Origin: Hyphomicrobiales bacterium | GTDB taxonomy: Bacteria > Pseudomonadota > Alphaproteobacteria > Rhizobiales > Rhizobiaceae | Reading direction: 5' to 3' | Length of the DNA stretch: 64,000 nucleotides | Assembly: GCA_900471525.1 (NCBI GenBank) | Contig: UCEZ01000013.1 | Coordinates: 1 to 64,000, forward strand | In this document: positions 26,534 through 35,900 of the stretch, piece by piece | How positions within the stretch are numbered: position 1 is the first letter of the stretch | How the letters are laid out: the number at the start of each line of letters is the position of its first letter | Program-made: the position numbers and the translations under genes | Notes under the pieces: model-generated | Databases searched by the model: none | What the model saw: the letters and a program-made list of their open reading frames with translations, nothing else | What the model was told of the DNA's origin: nothing

Positions 26534-27864
26534 TAGGCGTGCTCCATCACGGCATGGATCGTTTCCGCAGTCAGATGGACACGGCGTCCTGCCCGCTTGA
26601 GCAGCTGAAGCGCTTCTGGCGCATCGCCGCAACGCCGGCTAACGAGCAGCCAGCCGGCGACGACGGAGGCGCTGCGCTGAAAACCGAGCGCACAGCAGAC
26701 AAGCACCGGCCCCTGCTGTCGCTCAGCCTCGATGAGGTTGGCCGCTGCTCGTATCTGGGTCTTGTCGAGGGGTGCGAGATCAAGAGTGGGAAAGCTGTAC
26801 CAGCGCGCTGTCGTGCCGCTCGGGCGCAGGAACTCACCGGTGATGTCGATGACGGCGGCGAAGCGGTTAGTCTCGTGGTGGTTGGGAAAACGGCCGAGAT
26901 GGACGCCGTCGGCGATCTCCACCGATGCCGGCATCCGCCAGGTCCAGAGCCAGATATTGATGAGGGCGCCAAGGCGGTAGGGCGCCAGCAGCCAGCGGCT
27001 GGCAAGCGAGGCACGGCCGTTGGCGGGTTTCTGGAAGATTCGCGGGCCGGCGCCGAAATATCCGGTTGCGACGATTGCGAGCGCAACGGCGGGCCAGAGC
27101 AACAAAAGTGCTGCGGGCGATAAATAGACGCAGAGCACCATAAGGCCAAGGCAGAAGAAGGCGCCGCAGAGATAATAGATGCCGAGGCGGCGCAATTTCG
27201 GATCGCGGGTTGCCGCGAACCCGGCAAGGGCCGGTGCGGCATCCCGCGGAAAGAGCCAGGCGGCAAACAGGCCGAGCAGCATGCCGGTCGGGATGTCGAT
27301 GACATGGTGCTGCCACGTGGTAAGCACGGAGGCGCCGATCACAAAACACCAGATGTGCCAGAGGAGCCGCGCCTTGCCTGCCAGCCGGCTGCGCAGGTGA
27401 TCCCAGATCACCACCAGAAGCGCGATATGCAGCGACGGCGCCTGGTTGAATGGCTTGTCGAAGCCGCCGAGCACGGCGAACATGAAGCCGGGCAGGCCGC
27501 TCGTTTCCGGCCGGACGAAGATCGCCTGCAGCGGGAAGGCGACAAAGCAGGCGACGGCGACGAGCTGGATCGTCAGATAGCGCCTTGCAAGCGTATCGAC
27601 ATCGCGGGAATCCGTGTTGATGAACAGGCAAAGCGCATAGAACAGGTTGATCGACCAGTAGGGAATGATCGTCCAGTCAAGGAATGGGATGGCGCTTTCC
27701 CATGAGAAGGCCATGTTCGGCACGTCGGCGCGTAGCGATGCCAGCCAATTGGCGCCGCCGTAGGTCAGGTAGAAGAACGGTGCCAGGAAGGCGAGCCAGA
27801 GTGCAGCCCGCTTCAGGACCGGTCCGCGCGTCGTCCGGGAAAAATTCAACGGTGCCTCCACCAC
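26533..27864 (-). CDS. PAP2 phosphatase fused to dual-specificity phosphatase
   Basis: A 443-aa fusion. The N-terminal two thirds form a PAP2/inositol-phosphorylceramide-synthase-like membrane region with PSLHIALLV (residues about 143-151) and TTWQHHVIDIPTG (about 180-192). The C-terminal 150 residues form a soluble phosphotyrosine-phosphatase fold with the P-loop CALGFQRSAS (CX5R, near residue 397). The two halves suggest two dephosphorylations in lipid synthesis. PTPMT1, a eukaryotic DSP, is a phosphatidylglycerophosphate phosphatase, so a role on PGP or a similar head group is plausible. Substrates cannot be read from the sequence. Confidence 0.85.
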   Translation of the reverse strand: MVEAPLNFSRTTRGPVLKRAALWLAFLAPFFYLTYGGANWLASLRADVPNMAFSWESAIPFLDWTIIPYWSINLFYALCLFINTDSRDVDTLARRYLTIQLVAVACFVAFPLQAIFVRPETSGLPGFMFAVLGGFDKPFNQAPSLHIALLVVIWDHLRSRLAGKARLLWHIWCFVIGASVLTTWQHHVIDIPTGMLLGLFAAWLFPRDAAPALAGFAATRDPKLRRLGIYYLCGAFFCLGLMVLCVYLSPAALLLLWPAVALAIVATGYFGAGPRIFQKPANGRASLASRWLLAPYRLGALINIWLWTWRMPASVEIADGVHLGRFPNHHETNRFAAVIDITGEFLRPSGTTARWYSFPTLDLAPLDKTQIRAAANLIEAERQQGPVLVCCALGFQRSASVVAGWLLVSRRCGDAPEALQLLKRAGRRVHLTAETIHAVMEHA

Positions 27865-27872
27865 GCCGCGCC

Positions 27873-29657
27873 TCAGACCCTCTCAGCCAGCGATACGGTG
27901 AAAATGCCCCACTGGTCGATGCGCTGTTCGATCTTGCGGAAACCTGCACTGGCGACCAGTTGGTCCATCTCCTCCTGCGTCCGCCGCCGCATCACCCAAG
28001 CCTGGCCGCCGCGGTGGGACGTCAGCGCACGGGCGATCATCTCGAGTTGCGGATGCCACGGTTGATTGGTGTAGATAAGCAGGCTGCCGGGCTGCATGGC
28101 GCGGGCGAGGCCGTCAAGCGAAGCGGCGATCATGCCATTATCGGAAAACAGCTCGTAAAGGCCGGAGACGATGGCGAGATCGGGGGATGGTGTCGTCACC
28201 GCCAGCCCGTCACCGTCAAAGGCATCCTGCTGATGGAAGCTCGCAAAATCATTCAGCCCACGCTCGGTGATGCTCTTGCGGCCGGCTTCAACGTTGATCG
28301 GCGAATAGTCCTGCAGCCGCACGCTGTCGGGGTGGACAGTGGTCTTCTGGATGGCATCGAGCACATAGCGGCCGTGTCCGGCTGCTATGTCGAGCATGTG
28401 GGTGCTGCGGCCGGCGGTTTTCAGGCGCTGCAGGGCGCGGTCGATCAGTTCCTCCAGGTGCAGCTTGCGCTGCCGAATGCCACGCCAGCCGATCGCGTCG
28501 AGGAACACCTTGTCGATCAAACGCCCGACCGGGCCGAGCCCGCGTGGGTTATTCTCGTAGACGTAATCGAGGGCCGAGCCGGAATCGAAGCCGGTCCTGA
28601 TCCCGGTTTTTATGCCCTCGGACACCAAGGCGCCGAGCTTGATGTTGAGGCGGCTGAGCGCCCAATACAGGCCGCGCGGCGATGTGGCCTCGAGCGGGCT
28701 CGAGAGCCGGTCGGCCTCGTCCTTGGTGTAACCTTGGACGTGCGCGGTGCAGAGGTCCACAGCCCCGCGCGGTTCGTCGAAACGCGCTTCGATGAACCGG
28801 CGGATCTCGGCCAGTGCGATCGCGCGATCCTTTTCTCCAAGGGTATCATGATAGAAGCCGGCGAGCACATGCCGCTCCTTGGTGCGACTGCCGAGGTTTT
28901 CGTAAAACCGGTGCTGCGGCGCATGCCGGACCACCCAATCGCTGCCGGATATCAGCAACTGGGTCGGAACGGTGATCGCGCGGGCGTCGCCAACGACACG
29001 GTCCGCTGCCTCATAGAGCTGCACCAGGATGTTGGAGGCGATCGGCCGGGTAATCAGCGGGTCCGATTCGAACGAGGCGATGCGCTCCGGATCGTGGGTC
29101 AGGAATTTCGCCTTGACGTAGGAGTTGACGAAGAACGTCCCCTTGAGCTTTTCCCAGAGCGCAATGCCTTCCTTGGCAAAAGGCACATAGAGCTTGACAC
29201 TGAAGGCCGGCGAAGCCAGCACCAGCGCGCGGATCGGCGGCGCGTAGTCGTGCACCCAGGTGGCGGCCAGCACGGCGCCGACGCTCTGGGCGATCACGGC
29301 GATGTTTTCGATGGCGGCGCCACTCGTCTCGCTGACATGGCGGACGAAGCAATCGAGATCGCGCACCGAGGCGGCGAAGGACGGCGAATAGCCGCGTTCT
29401 CCCGGCGATCGTCCGTGCCCGCGGGCATCCCAGGCGTAGAAGGCGAAATCATCGAGGCCAAGTTCGGCGGCGATATGGGCGACGCGGCCGCTATGCTCAT
29501 GGCCGCGGTGGAGGAGAATGATGACGCCCTTCGGTGCGGCACTCACCGACGGCCACGTCCGATAGAAGAGCCGGGTGCCGTCATGCGACGCGAATTCGGA
29601 TTCATGCACTGGTCTTGCCGTCAAGGACGGTTGCCCACTATCGGCAGTTTGCAGCAC
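27873..29657 (-). CDS. Alpha/beta hydrolase fused to SAM-dependent methyltransferase
   Basis: A 594-aa fusion. The N-terminal hydrolase (to about residue 300) resembles monoacylglycerol lipases and lysophospholipases. It has ARGHGRS in the cap-side strand, the nucleophile elbow AQSVGA (Ser), the acid in SGSDWV and the histidine in FYHDTLG. The C-terminal part (from about 320) is a class I methyltransferase with DIAAGHGRYVLDAI as the SAM loop. The start is a GTG at 29657 with GGAG six bases upstream; the longer TTG start at 29693 lacks this. It is the first gene of the minus-strand lipid cluster. Deacylation coupled to methylation of a lipid or its head group is inferred. Confidence 0.82.
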   Translation of the reverse strand: MLQTADSGQPSLTARPVHESEFASHDGTRLFYRTWPSVSAAPKGVIILLHRGHEHSGRVAHIAAELGLDDFAFYAWDARGHGRSPGERGYSPSFAASVRDLDCFVRHVSETSGAAIENIAVIAQSVGAVLAATWVHDYAPPIRALVLASPAFSVKLYVPFAKEGIALWEKLKGTFFVNSYVKAKFLTHDPERIASFESDPLITRPIASNILVQLYEAADRVVGDARAITVPTQLLISGSDWVVRHAPQHRFYENLGSRTKERHVLAGFYHDTLGEKDRAIALAEIRRFIEARFDEPRGAVDLCTAHVQGYTKDEADRLSSPLEATSPRGLYWALSRLNIKLGALVSEGIKTGIRTGFDSGSALDYVYENNPRGLGPVGRLIDKVFLDAIGWRGIRQRKLHLEELIDRALQRLKTAGRSTHMLDIAAGHGRYVLDAIQKTTVHPDSVRLQDYSPINVEAGRKSITERGLNDFASFHQQDAFDGDGLAVTTPSPDLAIVSGLYELFSDNGMIAASLDGLARAMQPGSLLIYTNQPWHPQLEMIARALTSHRGGQAWVMRRRTQEEMDQLVASAGFRKIEQRIDQWGIFTVSLAERV

Positions 29658-29862
29658 GGTCTTCTCCAATTTCAATGAGTGGATGGATTGCAACCTTCGG
29701 CGGGAACAGGGATTTGCCTCCGTTGCAAATGTTTGGTTGCAAATGTAAGTCCTTTGCGAGAACCAATATGAATTGAGGCCTCTTTAAATACACGACGATC
29801 TGCAATCTGTCTGAGGTCCGGGATAATTTCTACTGGATATCAGTGAAATACAGCGAAGTAGC
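29658..29862. promoter_or_regulatory. Divergent promoter region of the lipid cluster with a direct repeat
   Basis: About 200 bases separate the divergent hydrolase-methyltransferase and CDP-alcohol transferase genes. GTTGCAAATGT occurs twice (29722-29732 and 29736-29746), head to tail with a 14-base period. This could bind a regulator serving both directions. No promoter boxes are assigned. Confidence 0.4.
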
Positions 29863-30474
29863 ATGTCAGTTTATCAATTGAAGTCCCGATTTCAGAATAT
29901 TCTTCGCCCTCTCGTTCGGCGTCTTGCAGCGGGCGGCGTCACCGCCAATCAGGTGACATTTCTTGCTGCCGCCGTCTCCGTTGCTCTCGGCCTCTTCCTG
30001 TGTTTAGCGCCGCATCGGCATTGGTTCTTGCTGATACCTGTATGGTTTCTTCTCCGCATGGGCCTCAATGCCATCGACGGTATGCTGGCCCGCGAACATG
30101 GGCAGAAAAGCGTCCTCGGCGCCTATCTGAACGAGATCAGCGATATCATATCCGATGCCGCCCTTTATCTGCCGTTTGCTCTCCTTGATCCGTCAGGCTT
30201 GCTGCCCGCGATAGCCGTCATTTTCCTCTCGGTACTGACCGAGTTTGCCGGTGTCTTGGGCCAGACGGTCGGCGCGAGCCGGCGTTATGACGGGCCGCTC
30301 GGTAAGAGCGACCGGGCGGTGCTTTTCGGCGCGCTCGGCATTTTTATCGCCAGCGGCGGCACGTTTGCTGCGTGGACGTCCGCGCTTTGGGCGCTGGTGG
30401 CGCTGCTTCTCCTTTGGACAATCGTCAATCGCATCAGAGCCGGCATTCGCGAGGCTCGGACCTCCGCAGGGTAG
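29863..30474 (+). CDS. CDP-alcohol phosphatidyltransferase family protein
   Basis: A 203-aa membrane enzyme with about six helices that would transfer phosphatidate from CDP-diacylglycerol to an alcohol. The family motif is Dx2DGx2ARx8Gx3Dx3D. Here it reads NAIDGMLAREHGQKSVLGAYL and goes on NEISD, so the first and third aspartates are asparagines while the second and fourth are kept. That changes two of the usual metal ligands. It may mark a distinct subfamily with another substrate, or reduced activity. The start has no strong ribosome site. It is divergent from the other lipid genes and probably works with them. Confidence 0.82.
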   Translation: MSVYQLKSRFQNILRPLVRRLAAGGVTANQVTFLAAAVSVALGLFLCLAPHRHWFLLIPVWFLLRMGLNAIDGMLAREHGQKSVLGAYLNEISDIISDAALYLPFALLDPSGLLPAIAVIFLSVLTEFAGVLGQTVGASRRYDGPLGKSDRAVLFGALGIFIASGGTFAAWTSALWALVALLLLWTIVNRIRAGIREARTSAG

Positions 30475-30638
30475 GACGATGCTTCAAGTCGAGGGCGCGA
30501 TAGATCCTGAAAGTGGCGTATCGTCACAGGATGATCGCATCCTCAAATGTGCCGTCAGCCGGTATGAGTTCTTCAACGCGCCCGGCGGAAAAGGGGGACC
30601 TGTTGAGACCGACAGTGCTGATGCCCGCCAGCGGTCGT

Positions 30639-30658
30639 CAGCCCGGAAAGGCGGGCTG
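30639..30658. terminator. Hairpin downstream of the CDP-alcohol transferase
   Basis: CAGCCCG and CGGGCTG form a perfect 7-bp stem around a 6-nt loop. There is no T-run on the plus strand, so it may be a weak or factor-assisted terminator. The 287 bases between the flanking genes hold no convincing CDS. Confidence 0.4.
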
Positions 30659-30761
30659 AAAATGCCTTTCCGGCCGCTAAATCGGCAAAGCCTGCACCGC
30701 GGATACGAAGCGTTAACTATATGCTTTGTAAATCAGAATCGCCAACATGGAGAACTGCCGG

Positions 30762-31052
30762 ATGAGTGCTGCGTTGATGGATGTGTGTTTTTCGGAAATG
30801 GAAGAACGGGTCGTGCCGTTTCCGCTGTCGGGACAAGTCAGCACCATCAGGCGCTGTGCCCAGGAACTCGAAAACATCCACGGTGACGAGGCGCTTCAAT
30901 ATTGGAAAACCGAATGCCGTGCCCTGGCGGAGCGCCTGCGAAAGCTCGGCTGCGCCGACGATGCGGTGAGCATGCAGGTCATGGCGTTCCAGACCGAAGT
31001 GCAAGTGGAAATGATGCGGCGTTATTCCGATCGCCTGGCTGCCGAGGCGTAG
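30762..31052 (+). CDS. Small conserved-looking protein, unknown
   Basis: A 96-aa soluble protein. It contains VVPFPLSGQV near residue 16, a segment seen in small rhizobial proteins (DUF6074-like, a tentative match from memory), then a mostly helical, charged region. The ATG at 30762 has GGAG nine bases upstream, better than the ATG at 30747. It stands alone between the lipid genes and the heme locus. No function can be given. Confidence 0.6.
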   Translation: MSAALMDVCFSEMEERVVPFPLSGQVSTIRRCAQELENIHGDEALQYWKTECRALAERLRKLGCADDAVSMQVMAFQTEVQVEMMRRYSDRLAAEA

Positions 31053-31487
31053 GCAAAACACCTTTCGATGCCGCGATAATGTCTCTCGCCGAGTTTCGCG
31101 CGCGCCGACCGCCCCTGTGGACCGCTTTTCTCTTTGATATCTCGTGCTGTAAAATGCACTTTAATGGCGTGGGTCAAAATATTTCGACCAAACTCCACAG
31201 ATATACTTGACTCTAAAATTCATGATATCTAAACGTTTCCGCAAGGTAACGAATTTCAGTGGTGGCCACACGGGACCGCCCTGTTTTCGTCCTTAGGTTC
31301 GTGCGCTCGACATAATCGGGCTGCTGTTCCTTGGACTATAGGCATGCCCGGCCGGCGCTTCTTATTCTGGAGCCTTTCCGGTTCGGGCAAACCCAAACCA
31401 TCGTCATTGATATTCCGGCCAGTGCGGCGCGTCGCACTGGTACGGCGAAGCTTTGCGCTTCGGTTCGGTTTTGGGGAGGCCTTCGTC
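31053..31487. promoter_or_regulatory. Upstream region of the hemophore locus
   Basis: About 430 bases without a convincing gene. At 31172-31189 an 18-mer starting GGTC and ending GACC is palindromic at 16 of 18 positions. TCTAAA occurs at 31212-31217 and 31228-31233, overlapping a possible promoter (TTGACT at 31207, 17-nt spacer). These sit at the right place to control the heme genes. They do not match the Irr or RirA consensus closely, so iron control is not shown. Confidence 0.35.
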
Positions 31488-31649
31488 ATGAACACCATCA
31501 TCAAGGATATGCGCGCCGATTTCTGGTGTCGCGCGGGCCTGTTCACGAGGACAGGCTTCGCTCGTCACCGGCTGAAGGCGCCCGGCCGGCCATTCACCAC
31601 CCTTCCCGACGCACGGAGATGCTCCGTGCAGAAACAGGAAAGACGATGA
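31488..31649 (+). CDS. Small ORF of 53 aa upstream of the hemophore gene
   Basis: A 53-aa ORF starting MNTIIKDMRADFWCRAG with a very strong ribosome site (GGGGAGG, about 8 bases before the ATG). The protein is basic, has two cysteines and resembles nothing I know. Its stop overlaps the start of a second tiny ORF (ATGA), which in turn ends one base before the first RTX gene. The strong initiation signal and the chain of overlaps suggest it is translated, perhaps only as a leader. Confidence 0.5.
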   Translation: MNTIIKDMRADFWCRAGLFTRTGFARHRLKAPGRPFTTLPDARRCSVQKQERR

Positions 31650-31720
31650 CTATGGCAACGCGACCAGTATCCAACCATGAACGCGCATCTGCGCTCTCTC
31701 TAGCGGTAGGGAGAGCTTGA
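31646..31720 (+). CDS. Leader peptide of 24 aa before the first hemophore gene
   Basis: The ORF encodes 24 residues ([20 protein letters not shown] and four more). It has AGGAAAG upstream, and its stop codon (31718-31720) lies one base before the ATG of the RTX gene at 31722. A ribosome finishing this ORF would pass through the hairpin that hides the RTX ribosome site. This is the classic geometry for translational coupling. Confidence 0.5.
   Translation: MTMATRPVSNHERASALSLAVGRA
31693..31716 (+). promoter_or_regulatory. Hairpin enclosing the ribosome binding site of the first hemophore gene
   Basis: GCTCTCTCTA (31693-31702) pairs with TAGGGAGAGC (31707-31716) over ten base pairs (one G-T) around the loop GCGG. 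The Shine-Dalgarno sequence GGGAG lies inside the 3' arm, and the ATG is six bases beyond. When folded, the mRNA should block initiation. The opening signal could be translation of the leader, temperature or a bound factor; which one is not known. Confidence 0.6.
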
Positions 31721-31721
31721 T

Positions 31722-32855
31722 ATGGCTGTCACCATCACCGTCGGCACCGCGGCCGGCCTCAACTATGACGACTATCTGAGCACGTCGTCCACCTCCTTCC
31801 TTAATGGCAACGTCGCCAACCCGGCCTATGGCGAGTTCTACGGTACCGCTCACTCCATCTTTGGCGGCCCGCAGCATCTCGTTTCCAGCTCGGCTGTCGA
31901 CGGAACCGCGACATCGTCCGAGAAGGGCGTCCTGGCCACCGGCGATTTCGACTACAATTTCAATGGCCACACTCTTGATGGCACGCTGAACAAGATCGAA
32001 TTCGGCTACGGACCGAAGCTCAACACGGCAGGTCTGCTCGGCGTCGACAGCTACGTGACGCTCGACAGCGGCACGGATCTGACGATCGACGGGCTCAACC
32101 TGACGACGACCGGGGCCGGTGCCAACACCACGCACTCGATCCTCTACGGCTTCATCAGCGATACCGCTGTGCCGCTGACGACCTACCTTGCCTCCCTGAC
32201 GTCAGGCGTCGAGTTCATCGGCAATATCGGCAACGACACCTTCACCGGCTATGGCTACAACGACGTCATCTCCGGCGGCGGCGGTGCCGATACGTTGAAT
32301 GGCGCGGGCGGTAATGACACCATCAACGGTGGTGCCGGAAACGACACTCTGGATGGCGGGTCGGGCACGGATACCCTTAACTATTCGACGGCAACTGCTT
32401 TTGTCGGCGTTAACCTGAATGCCGGAACGGCAACGGGCGCTCTGGGCAGCGACACAGTCTCCAATTTCGAAAATGTGATTGCGTCGGCTTACAACGATAC
32501 GCTTACGGCCGGTTCTTTCGTCAACAGCTTCACGGGCGGCGCAGGAAACGACAGTTTCGTCTTCCTGTCGGCTGCTGCCGCAAGCGGCGACACCATCACC
32601 GACTTTAACGGTGTGTCGCTTTCCGGTGGTGATACCGACATCATCAATCTTCGCGGCATTTCCGGTCTCAACACCTGGGGCGGCACCACGTCCGGTGCCA
32701 ATGCCGTCTGGTACGCGACCGGCGCGAGCGACACGGTGGTATCCGGCGACACCAATGGCGACGGCACAGCCGATTTCTCCTTCACGCTGGCCGGTTACAC
32801 CGGCGGCTTGACCGGGGCGACAACCGGCACATCCGGCTTCGACATACTTGTTTAG
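31722..32855 (+). CDS. RTX protein with N-terminal HasA-like hemophore domain
   Basis: A 377-aa predicted secreted protein. Residues 1-150 look like the HasA hemophore: an early DYLS helix, EFYGTAH, then [20 protein letters not shown], then IDGLNLTT, then [12 protein letters not shown]. Tyr78 and His83 align with the heme-ligand Tyr75 and its partner His83 of Serratia HasA; no histidine aligns with His32. RTX nonapeptides ([20 protein letters not shown] and more) follow from about residue 180. The C-terminus ends GFDILV, as in type I secretion substrates, and no Sec signal is present. It would capture heme outside the cell for the receptor at 38208. Confidence 0.8.
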   Translation: MAVTITVGTAAGLNYDDYLSTSSTSFLNGNVANPAYGEFYGTAHSIFGGPQHLVSSSAVDGTATSSEKGVLATGDFDYNFNGHTLDGTLNKIEFGYGPKLNTAGLLGVDSYVTLDSGTDLTIDGLNLTTTGAGANTTHSILYGFISDTAVPLTTYLASLTSGVEFIGNIGNDTFTGYGYNDVISGGGGADTLNGAGGNDTINGGAGNDTLDGGSGTDTLNYSTATAFVGVNLNAGTATGALGSDTVSNFENVIASAYNDTLTAGSFVNSFTGGAGNDSFVFLSAAAASGDTITDFNGVSLSGGDTDIINLRGISGLNTWGGTTSGANAVWYATGASDTVVSGDTNGDGTADFSFTLAGYTGGLTGATTGTSGFDILV

Positions 32856-32864
32856 TTGAATTTG

Positions 32865-32895
32865 CCACCGGCGGGCCTGACTCGCCGGTGGTTTT
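32865..32895 (+). terminator. Rho-independent terminator after the first hemophore gene
   Basis: CCACCGGCG (32865-32873) and CGCCGGTGG (32883-32891) form a perfect 9-bp GC-rich stem followed by TTTT. The following giant gene therefore needs its own promoter or read-through. Confidence 0.85.
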
Positions 32896-32945
32896 CCATG
32901 TTCCCCGCGGTCTGAAGCCACGGGTTTTGTTTTCAAACTTCCGTC

Positions 32946-32972
32946 ATCCGAATTTCAAAATTCGCTTCGGAT
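32946..32972. promoter_or_regulatory. Palindromes upstream of the giant RTX gene
   Basis: ATCCGAA and TTCGGAT arms (32946-32952, 32966-32972) enclose the near-perfect palindrome CGAATTTCAAAATTCG (32949-32964). The site lies about 30 bases before the start codon, where an operator or mRNA hairpin could act. The ribosome site AAGGAC follows. The decamer ACAAGGACTG before this gene recurs before the third RTX gene (about 40425-40434). Confidence 0.45.
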
Positions 32973-32997
32973 CAAATGTTTACAAGGACTGTCCATC

Positions 32998-35900
32998 ATG
33001 CCCGCAGGCAACGCAACGGTTACGTTTTCCAACCTCGCAATTGACGAGAACACGCCTCCGGGTACCCTGATTGGTACGGTCACGATCGACGAGCCTGATG
33101 GTATCCTTACCGCAACCATTGGCGGGTCCATCAATGGGCAGAATTCCGACCTCTATATGCAAGTCGTCGACAATGGCGACGGCACATATTCGCTTTTGAC
33201 AGGCGAAATTGCGTTCGATTTTGAAGTTTTGACGTCGCAGGAACTTTACGTCTACTTCATGGACTTCGAAGGCAATGAAGAAACCATTCCCTTCGCGCTG
33301 ATCGTCAACGATGTCGTTGAAAGCAGTCCACCCGTCGCCAACGACGACACGGTCGCGGCGGGCAAGAACATCCGCACGACAATCGACGTTCTCGCCAACG
33401 ACACAGATTCCGACGGCACGATCGATCCGACGACGGTGGCGGTTGTCGACGGTCCCGACCATGGCACGTTCAGCGTCAATGCCACGACCGGCGTGATCAC
33501 CTACACGCCGACGAGGGACTATGTCGGTTCGGACAGCTTCACCTATACGGTGAGGGACAACGACGGCAACGTGTCGGGTGAGGCGACGGTCACGATCGAT
33601 GTCGCGTCGAAGCTGACGCTGACCTCGGCCAACGAAGCGTTCGCCGCAGATGCGGTGGCCATCGGTACGGTCGAGGTCGATGGCGGCGCCGGTGACGACT
33701 ATCTGAGCGGCTCCAGCAATCCTTCCACAGCGGGCGCCGACAAGTTCTACGGCGGCGACGGCAACGACATCATCTTCGGCGCTACCGGCAATGACTATAT
33801 CGAAGGCAATGCCGGTGACGACTATCTGCGCAGCGGCAGCGGCAACGACACGTTGGTCGGGGGTGAAGGCAACGACACCTACGGCATCCGCATCTTCGCC
33901 AACAAGACGAGCAGCACCGTCGATACCGGCACGGTGACAATCATCGATGACGACGGCGTGTTGTGGAATGGCGCGCCGCGCCCGGCCACGGTTCCGGCGG
34001 AATGGAGCTCGCAACCGCCGGCGGCTGCCGGCTACCAGATCACCGGCACGGCAGCGATTACCGGTGAAGGCACCTGGGACCTAGTGGTGGCCGACGACAA
34101 CGGCGGCACCAAGACCTTTGCACTCACTCTGGACGGCGACGACCTGAAGATCGTCGGCGGCAACGAAACCGTCACCATCAAGGACTATGTCAACGGCAAG
34201 TTCGGCATCACGCTGGACGGCGTGGTCGTTCCGACGCCGACTGCAACGGCCGATACGGCCGCGACGGTGAAGGATCTGTCGAAGACGATCGACGTTCTCG
34301 CCAACGACACGGACGCGGACGGCACGCTGGACCCAACGACGGTGACGATCGTCGATGGCCCGCTTCACGGCACGCTCACCGTCAACGCAACGACGGGCGT
34401 CATCACCTACAAGCCAACCACGGGTTATGTCGGCGCCGACAGCTTCACCTATACGGTGAAGGACGATGCCGGCAACACGTCGAATGTCGCGTCTGTCACC
34501 CTCGACGTGGCGGCGGCCCATATCCTGACCTCCGGCGACGACGTGTTCTCGGGTGACTCAAAGGGCCTGACGGCTTCCGGCATCGAGGTCCACGGTGGCG
34601 CGGGCGATGACTACATCGTCACCAGCAACCAGGCTGCGATGCCCGATACGATCTATGGCGACGATGGCAACGACCTGATCTTCACCGGCCGCGGCAACGA
34701 CTATGTCGAGGGCGGTGACGGCAACGACGTGATCCATGCCCGCGCTGGTAACGACACGGTGATCGGCGGAGCGGGCGACGATACCTATGTCGTCCGGTTC
34801 ACGGATACCGGCACGACGACGATCACCGACGACGACGGCACGCTGTTCCATGGCACGTTCACACCGGCATCCATTCCGACCGCCTGGACCGCGGTTCCCG
34901 GCGGGACCCCAGGTGCCACGAACGGCTTTGGCATCAGCGGCGAGGCGACCATCGTCAGCGAAGGCGTCTGGAGCCTGACGGTGACCGAAACATCGGGCAC
35001 GGCTCACACCCTCACGCTCACCCTGACGGACGGCGACCTCTCCATCGTGGAATCCGGCAAGCCGCAGACCGTTGTCATCAAGGATTACGTCAACGGCACC
35101 TTCGGCATCACGCTGGCCTCCGAAAACCACGCGCCGACGAACCTTGCTCTTTCCAACGACAATGTCGATGAAAACAGCGAGGCCGGCACGGTCGTCGGTA
35201 CGCTGTCGGCCACCGATCCGGAAGGCGGAGCAGTGACCTACACGCTGGCCCAGCCGAGCGACTATTTCGAAATCGTCGGCAACGAAATCAGGGTCAAGGG
35301 CGCTCTCGATTATGAGGCGATCGCTTCGCATGACCTGACGGTTGTCGCGTCGGATGCGGACGGCAATACCACCCAGCAGACGTTCGAGATCGGCGTGAAC
35401 GATCTCGACGAAGCGCCGACTGAGCCCTCGAAGGGCACGATCACCATAGACGTTTCCGGCTCCGGCACGACGGGTGTTGATTTCGAGGCTTATGTCCGCG
35501 GCGGCTTCATCTCCGACACGGTCGGCGGCGGTTTCCCGTCCTTCGATAACAGCAGCGCCTTTGCCGGCGAAGAGATGTTTATCGGCTATGGCTCCGACGC
35601 CTTGTCGAAATATGTTCTCGCCCACGGCAACCTTGAATATTCCTTCGGCATGCACACAATCGCCGGTGAAATCAACACGATCGAGTTCGGCACGCGCGGC
35701 ACCGGCAGCTTTGACAGCAACGGTTACTTCACCGGCGGCGACTCGCTGCTGAAGATCACCGGTCTGACCTTTGCCAACGGCGTTCCGACGAACGCAACCG
35801 AGGAAGCCGAGATCGAGGCCAACGGCCTGGTGCATCTCTTCGGCATCGCTCACATGTACGGCAACTCCACCGATCCGGATACCGCCGCAAAAGTGGCAGC

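Noticed and set aside
27684-29678. Plus-strand ORF of 664 aa opposite the hydrolase-methyltransferase gene
   Set aside because: The minus-strand product has intact catalytic motifs of two known folds; the plus-strand frame has none.
31207-31235. Iron-responsive Irr or RirA box before the hemophore locus
   Set aside because: TCTAAA repeats are suggestive, but neither the inverted TTTAGAA/TTCTAAA pair nor another clear consensus is present, so no iron box is claimed.
31331-31720. Plus-strand ORF of 129 aa upstream of the first hemophore gene
   Set aside because: Its start has no ribosome site and most of it is in a different frame from the better supported 53-aa ORF; only its last 24 codons, with their own start and ribosome site, are kept as a leader.
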